A DNA stretch of 37,611 nucleotides, taken from Solirubrobacteraceae bacterium (GTDB lineage: Bacteria; Actinomycetota; Thermoleophilia; Solirubrobacterales; Solirubrobacteraceae). The notes below the pieces were generated by a model, which saw only the letters and a program-made list of their open reading frames with translations, was not told the origin of the DNA and did no database searches. Location: positions 1 through 37,611 of the forward strand of contig JADGPO010000037.1 of NCBI GenBank assembly GCA_017882405.1, written 5' to 3'. This document shows positions 33,571-37,611 of the stretch, piece after piece. Every line of letters begins with the position of its first letter. Within the stretch, counting starts at the first letter, position 1. The position numbers and the translations under genes are program-made.

Positions 33571-34017
33571 GTGATCGAATCAGTGCTCGTGGGCACCGAC
33601 GGGTCGCAGACGGCCGCGACGGCCGTCGCCCGCGCGATCGAGGTCGCCCGCGGGCTGGGCGCCAAGCTCTCTATCGTCAGCGCCTACGAGCCGGTGCCCG
33701 AGGGCCGGATCCGCCAGGAGGCGATGCGGGTGCCCAGCGACCGGGCGTGGACGGTCAACCCTCGTGAGGACGTGCTGGCGCTGCTGGAGAGCGCGCAGCG
33801 CGACGCTCGGGACGCCGGGATCGAACAGGTGGAGACGTTCGCCCGGGTGGGCGACGGCGCCGACGCGATCCTCGACGTGGCCGAGGAGCAGCGCTGCGAT
33901 CTGATCGTGGTCGGCAACAAGGGCATGACCGGCGCCACGCGCTTCCTGCTCGGCTCGGTGCCCAACAAGGTCTCTCACCACGCTCCGTGCTCCGTGATGA
34001 TCGTTCGCACCACCTGA
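33571..34017 (+). CDS. Universal stress protein, ATP-binding type
   Basis: A single-domain UspA protein of 148 residues. It opens IESVLVGTDGSQTAATAVAR, and the ATP loop is complete: GNKGMTGATRFLLGSVPNK holds G115-x2-G118-x9-G128-S129. This class binds ATP and is induced by hypoxia, starvation or redox stress in other actinobacteria, often under DosR. Here it lies next to a DevS-like kinase and NarL-type regulator and follows the 30-residue membrane protein by 13 bp. The start is GTG 33571 with GGCGG upstream. Confidence 0.95.
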   Translation: MIESVLVGTDGSQTAATAVARAIEVARGLGAKLSIVSAYEPVPEGRIRQEAMRVPSDRAWTVNPREDVLALLESAQRDARDAGIEQVETFARVGDGADAILDVAEEQRCDLIVVGNKGMTGATRFLLGSVPNKVSHHAPCSVMIVRTT

Positions 34018-34041
34018 TCCCGGCTCTATAGCGGCCCGGTG

Positions 34042-35445
34042 TCACGAGTGACGCGAGCTCTGACCCTGGTTGGCGTTCGCGGTGGCGGCGCCGGCGTCGA
34101 GCAGCCCGTAGCCGTAGAGCAAGTTGGGCACGCTGCCGCCCAGCGGCTTGGCCGTCTTCTCCAGCCGGGAGAGCACCTGGTCGGGGGTGGGATGACTGCC
34201 GAGCACGCGGCTGGCGATCACCAGAGCGGCGGCGGCGGACACCTCGGGCGAGGCCATCGAGGTGCCGATGTAGTAGTTGGGATATCCGAACTGGCCCCAG
34301 TGCGGCGGGTTGGTCAGTGTCAGCTGGTAGATCGACGGCAGGTTGCGCTCCGGGTGACAGTGGGAGTCGCTCGGGAGGATGGCGTCGTCGCCGCCGCCGG
34401 GGGCGACCAGGTCAAGGCCGCCGCCGCCGTTGGAGTACTCGGCCAGACACTGATCGCGGGTGGTCGCGCCCACCGAGATCACCCCCGCGACCCGCGCCGG
34501 ATAGGCGACCTGGTCGTTCTGGTCGTTGCCGGACGCGCCGACGACGATCACCCCCTTGCGCCGGGCGAAGCCGATCGCCGAGACGATCTCCGGGATGTCC
34601 GAGCCCGACTTGACCTGGGTGGGCAGGAACTCCAGGCTCAGGTTGATGATCTGCGCCCCGTGGGTCGCCGCGTAGCGGATGCCGCGGGCGATCGTCGTCT
34701 CGTCTCCCTCGCCCTGGGAGTCGAGCACGCGGACCGGCATGATCGACGCACCGTAGGCGAGGCCGGTCAGATCGAGCTTGTTGTTGGTCGACTCCGCCAC
34801 CGTGCCGGCCACGAACGTCCCGTGGCCGTTGCGATCCAGGGGGTAGGAGTCGTTCTCGACGAAGTCATACGGGGAGACGAACTTCGTGACCTTGAAGTCA
34901 GGCGATTGGTAGAACTGCTTCCAGTGGCGGTAGGCCACGCCCGTATCGAGGATCGCCACGGTGACGCCCCGGCCGCCAGCGTGATGGTCGGCAATCAAGT
35001 TGGACCATGCCCGCGGCGCGTCGACACCGCCGTCCGGCAGCATGTTCCACTGCAGCTTCTCCCATCCCTGCGTGACCTTCGCCCGTCCGCGATCGTCGGG
35101 ATAGAACGAGCCCGCAGTGTGGGCGATGTAGTTGGGCTCGGCATAGGCCACGCCGGGCTGGCGCCGCATCCGGGCGGCGGCCGCCGACACGCGCACGTCT
35201 TTGCGCAGGTGCAGGATGCGCGAGCGCGGAGCGGGCGCCGGCGCCGCCCGGCGCATCCCCAGGTGGACCTCGGCGGCCCGTGTCTGAGCGCCCGGGACGC
35301 CGGGGAGGTATCCGACGATCAGCTCGTGCGGGACATAGTCCGCAGCGCCCGATTTGGGGACGTGCACGACGCAGGCCAGAGCGACCAGCAGGAAGCCGAT
35401 CGGCACCGCGCGGCGCGGCTGACGGCGGAGATTCTTGAAGAGCAT
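34042..35445 (-). CDS. Secreted S8 subtilisin-like serine protease
   Basis: The 467-residue protein has a signal peptide (about 1-35, VPIGFLLVALACVVHV), an inhibitor-like prodomain (about 36-110, HELIVGYLPGVPGAQTRAAE and MRRQPGVAYAEPNYIAH) and a catalytic domain. The triad is Asp167 (ILDTGVAY), His208 (NGHGTFVAG) and Ser396 (GTSMASPEVS), with oxyanion Asn307 (GASGND). All are intact, so it should be active outside the cell. The C-terminus ends soon after the domain (GLLDAGAATANANQ), without a wall anchor. The start ATG 35445 lacks a clear ribosome site. It is divergent from the deaminase gene across a 117-bp spacer. Confidence 0.96.
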   Translation of the reverse strand: MLFKNLRRQPRRAVPIGFLLVALACVVHVPKSGAADYVPHELIVGYLPGVPGAQTRAAEVHLGMRRAAPAPAPRSRILHLRKDVRVSAAAARMRRQPGVAYAEPNYIAHTAGSFYPDDRGRAKVTQGWEKLQWNMLPDGGVDAPRAWSNLIADHHAGGRGVTVAILDTGVAYRHWKQFYQSPDFKVTKFVSPYDFVENDSYPLDRNGHGTFVAGTVAESTNNKLDLTGLAYGASIMPVRVLDSQGEGDETTIARGIRYAATHGAQIINLSLEFLPTQVKSGSDIPEIVSAIGFARRKGVIVVGASGNDQNDQVAYPARVAGVISVGATTRDQCLAEYSNGGGGLDLVAPGGGDDAILPSDSHCHPERNLPSIYQLTLTNPPHWGQFGYPNYYIGTSMASPEVSAAAALVIASRVLGSHPTPDQVLSRLEKTAKPLGGSVPNLLYGYGLLDAGAATANANQGQSSRHS

Positions 35446-35562
35446 CTAGTGGAGGGGGACCGGCGGCAGCTCACGCGTGTAGGTGACAGTCGCTTAAGAC
35501 ATGATCAGCTACGCGAACGTGGCCGCCTTCTACCCTACCTCCCTCATTTCCGAGCTTCCCCT

Positions 35563-36036
35563 GTGAGCTTACGTTTTTTCCCGCGAGACGAGTACTTCAT
35601 GCGCCTGGCCCTGCGCGAGGCCAACCTCGCCCCCGAGCACGAGGACATCCCGGTCGGCGCGGTGGTCGTCCACGACGGCGACGTGATCGGCACCGGCCAC
35701 AACGAACGCGAGCTGCGCGCCGACCCCACCGCCCACGCCGAGATGATCGCCGTGCGCGAGGCGGCCCGCGCGCTGGGCAGCTGGCGAGTGCTCGACACCG
35801 TGCTCTACGTGACCCTCGAGCCGTGCGCGATGTGCGCCGGAGCGATCGTGCTCGCCCGCGTCCCCCGCCTGGTCTTCGGCGCCACCGACCCCAAGGCCGG
35901 CGCCGCCGGCAGCGTGTTCGACGTGCTCGGGGTGGACGGCGAAGGCCCTCTCAACCACCGCCCCCAGGTGCAGTCGGGCCTGCTGGCGGAGGAGTGCGCC
36001 GACGTCCTGCGCGCTTTCTTTCAGTCCCGGCGCTGA
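35563..36036 (+). CDS. tadA: tRNA-specific adenosine deaminase (TadA family)
   Basis: The 157-residue cytidine-deaminase-fold protein has His58 and Glu60 in AHAE and Cys88/Cys91 in PCAMC, the zinc site and proton shuttle, with YFMRLALREANLAPEHEDIP VGAVVV at the start and GATDPKAGAAGSVFDVL as in TadA. It converts A34 to inosine in tRNA-Arg(ACG). The ATG at 35599 (MRLAL) is an alternative, but GTG 35563 adds the RDEYF residues common before it. A much longer open frame upstream is antisense to the protease and not real. No tRNA gene is adjacent. Confidence 0.92.
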   Translation: MSLRFFPRDEYFMRLALREANLAPEHEDIPVGAVVVHDGDVIGTGHNERELRADPTAHAEMIAVREAARALGSWRVLDTVLYVTLEPCAMCAGAIVLARVPRLVFGATDPKAGAAGSVFDVLGVDGEGPLNHRPQVQSGLLAEECADVLRAFFQSRR

Positions 36037-36126
36037 TTGCCACGCCTGGGCGCGCGCGGGGCGGGGCCACTCCCGTGTCCTGGACCGCCCCCGGGCCCCC
36101 GCGCCCCGCGCCCCCGCGCCCCCGGC

Positions 36127-36241
36127 GTCGGCGAACGTCCAGATGAGCGGCGGTCGACGGCCCGTCCGGACGTTGACCGCCACTACGGCAGCGAACGTCC
36201 GTCCGCGTCGGCAGCGGCGGCGAGGACGGACGTTTGCCGAC
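36127..36241. repeat. Cluster of four AACGTCC-type repeats in two inverted pairs
   Basis: Copies are at 36127-36140 (GTCGGCGAACGTCC), 36168-36174 (GGACGTT), 36191-36204 (GCGAACGTCCGTCC) and 36224-36241 (GGACGGACGTTTGCCGAC). The inner pair of 36191-36204 and 36224-36237 matches over 14 bases with one mismatch; the outermost pair (36127-36140, 36228-36241) also matches over 14 with one mismatch. They sit between tadA and the truncated hydroxylase gene and overlap its first codons. Just before, 36050-36125 is a C-rich low-complexity stretch. Confidence 0.8.
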
Positions 36242-37610
36242 AGGGCGGCCGAGGTGTCTGTATGACGCGATGCACGATCCCGAGGATTCCCAGGTCCTGC
36301 TCGGGGTCGACAACCGCGGGACCGAGACGCACCGCTTCTTCATGCCCAGCTACACGACCGAGGACCTGCTGGAGTCCCGCGAGGCGATCGCCCTGTGGTC
36401 GCGGATGTCGTACGGCTACATGGGGCGCACTCCCGATTACAAGGCGTCGTTCATGGCGACCCTGGGCGCCGAGCCGGGGTGGTATGAGCCGTTCGAGCAG
36501 AGCGCCGTCAAGTGGTATCGCGACTACGCGGAGCGAGCCCTGTTCCTCAACCACGTGCTGATCAACCCGCCGGTCGACCGCAACCGGCCGGTCCACGAGG
36601 TGGAGGATGTCTACGTCCACGTGGTGCGCGAGCGCGATGACGGGATGGTGGTCAGCGGAGCCAAGCTGCTGGCCACCGGCTCCGCACTCACCCACGCCAC
36701 CTTCGTGGCCCAGAACAGCGCCGTCGAGCTGGAGGCGGGCAAGGCCGAGGACTACGCGCTGTGCTTCATCGTGCCGATGGCCTCGCCGGGCGTGAAGCTC
36801 ATCTCCCGCGCCTCCTACGAGGCCAGCGCCATCTCGCCGTTCGACGCGCCCCTGTCGAGCCGTTTCGACGAGAACGACGCCGTGGTGGTGTTCGACGAGG
36901 TGCTGGTCCCCTGGGAGGACGTCCTCGTCTACCGCGACGTCAAGCGGGCGACCGCGTTCTACGCCCAGTCAGGCTTCATGCCCCGGTACACGCTGCAGTC
37001 GGGCACCCGCCTGGCGGTCAAGCTCGACTTCCTCTGCGGGCTGCTGGCCCGGGGCCTGGAGGTCAACGGCACCAGCGGCTTCCGAGGCGTTCAGGCAGCC
37101 CTCGGGGAGCTGATGGGCTGGCGAAACCTGATCTGGTCGATCACCTCGACGCTCTGCCACGAGACGATGCCCGGTCCTGGGGGCAGCGTCGTCCCGAAGA
37201 TCGAGTACGCGGTCCTGATCCGCCGGTTCGGCACCCAGGCGTTCGGCGTCGCTCGCCGGATCTTCACGGAACAACTCGGCGGGGCGCCGATGATGGTCCC
37301 CTCCAGCTACCGGGACATGCTCAGCGAGGAGCTGCGTCCCGTGCTCGACCGCTACTACCGCGGAACCGACAGCGACGCCCACGACCGCATCAAGCTGTTC
37401 AAGCTCATCTGGGACGCGCTGGGCAGCGAGTTCGGCGGCCGCCACGGCTGGTACGAGGTCAACTACAGCGGCAACCAGGAGCAGATGCGCCTGGACATGC
37501 TCCGCTTCTCCGGCATCCGCGGGATCTCCGCCCGGCAGCGGGAGCTCGTCGACACGTGCCTGGCCGACTACGACGTCGAGGGCTGGGCGCGGGGACCATG
37601 GAACAGCTGA
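36234..37610 (+). CDS. 4-hydroxyphenylacetate 3-monooxygenase-like (HpaB) protein, 5'-truncated
   Basis: The frame encodes 458 residues of the HpaB/PvcC flavin-dependent aromatic hydroxylase family, with MGRTPDYKASFMATLGA, VINPPVDRNRP-like, GAKLLATGSALTHATFVAQN, PFDAPLSSRFDENDAVVVFD, VLVPWEDVLVYRD and the C-terminal helical bundle. Members add a hydroxyl to phenolic rings using FADH2 from a partner reductase. The usual first 45-50 residues are missing: homology begins at LYDAMHDPE, which normally follows a TTHPAF-type block, and an in-frame TGA lies at 36174. Only TTG 36234 or ATG 36270 is available. It is probably a truncated, inactive gene, but the remaining frame is long and clean, so recent loss or an altered start is possible. 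Confidence 0.8.
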   Translation: MPTGRPRCLYDAMHDPEDSQVLLGVDNRGTETHRFFMPSYTTEDLLESREAIALWSRMSYGYMGRTPDYKASFMATLGAEPGWYEPFEQSAVKWYRDYAERALFLNHVLINPPVDRNRPVHEVEDVYVHVVRERDDGMVVSGAKLLATGSALTHATFVAQNSAVELEAGKAEDYALCFIVPMASPGVKLISRASYEASAISPFDAPLSSRFDENDAVVVFDEVLVPWEDVLVYRDVKRATAFYAQSGFMPRYTLQSGTRLAVKLDFLCGLLARGLEVNGTSGFRGVQAALGELMGWRNLIWSITSTLCHETMPGPGGSVVPKIEYAVLIRRFGTQAFGVARRIFTEQLGGAPMMVPSSYRDMLSEELRPVLDRYYRGTDSDAHDRIKLFKLIWDALGSEFGGRHGWYEVNYSGNQEQMRLDMLRFSGIRGISARQRELVDTCLADYDVEGWARGPWNS

Positions 37611-37611
37611 C

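Noticed and set aside
34039..36036. A 665-codon plus-strand frame ending in TadA
   Set aside because: Its first 500 codons are antisense to the intact S8 protease and have no family character.
35446..36233. Possible tRNA gene next to tadA
   Set aside because: I looked on both strands for a cloverleaf with a GTTC-type T-loop and acceptor pairing and found none.

Overview
The window is GC-rich throughout, densely coded on both strands, and carries actinobacterial markers: an F420-type luciferase-like oxidoreductase, a monomeric NADP-isocitrate dehydrogenase, DUF1003, MgtE_N/PRC proteins, GTG starts and many apparently leaderless promoters. The sequence-rich repeats in the secreted protein at the left edge, the two secreted serine proteases and the general protein style suggest class Thermoleophilia (Solirubrobacterales-like). 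This placement is an inference; no rRNA or tRNA is present to confirm it. I see no integrase, IS element, CRISPR array or plasmid function, so this looks like ordinary chromosome.

Layout. 1-2426: edge of a secreted repeat protein, a TPR/Sel1-type membrane protein with a 21-bp coding minisatellite, and an anchored extracellular protein. 2544-5409: a minus-strand operon of a 2-hydroxyacid dehydrogenase, an LLM flavin oxidoreductase and a class II histone-deacetylase-like amidohydrolase. 5410-5724: a non-coding gap with a gene relic and short repeats. 5725-9845: isocitrate dehydrogenase, a lipoprotein, a DUF1348 protein and a DsbA-like protein. 9811-12699: a decayed VOC gene, an SDR without its catalytic Tyr/Lys, then a soluble MgtE_N/CBS protein coupled to a DUF1003 membrane protein, closed by a strong terminator. 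12765-20133: clade 3 catalase, a sugar-permease relic, a membrane GGDEF-EAL protein, and a beta-phosphoglucomutase/GH65 phosphorylase pair for disaccharide phosphorolysis. 20134-26989: PEBP protein, TauE/SafE exporter with FMN reductase, GNAT, an S53 protease coupled to an SRPBCC protein, and a LysR regulator. 27048-29765: a candidate 16-codon leader ORF before a universal stress protein, a metallophosphoesterase, and an NmrA-like reductase. 29824-34017: QueA-like enzyme coupled to an SDR, a DevS/NarL-type two-component pair, a 30-residue membrane protein and a second universal stress protein. 34042-37610: S8 protease, tRNA adenosine deaminase, and a 4-hydroxyphenylacetate 3-monooxygenase-like gene that has lost its 5' end behind a cluster of inverted repeats.

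Three themes stand out. First, about ten start codons are preceded at 6-8 nt by TANNNT, the arrangement of leaderless transcripts; this also decides several starts. Second, at least five intergenic spaces hold recognisable fragments of lost genes (ankyrin protein, VOC, sugar permease, probable methyltransferase, flavin disulfide reductase), and a sixth gene is truncated. Third, stress and redox functions are common (catalase, two USPs, DevS-like kinase, FMN reductase, NmrA/SDR enzymes). No single locus is clearly a new system. The best candidates are the leader ORF before the first USP, the 30-aa membrane protein beside the kinase, and the MgtE_N/CBS-DUF1003 pair.
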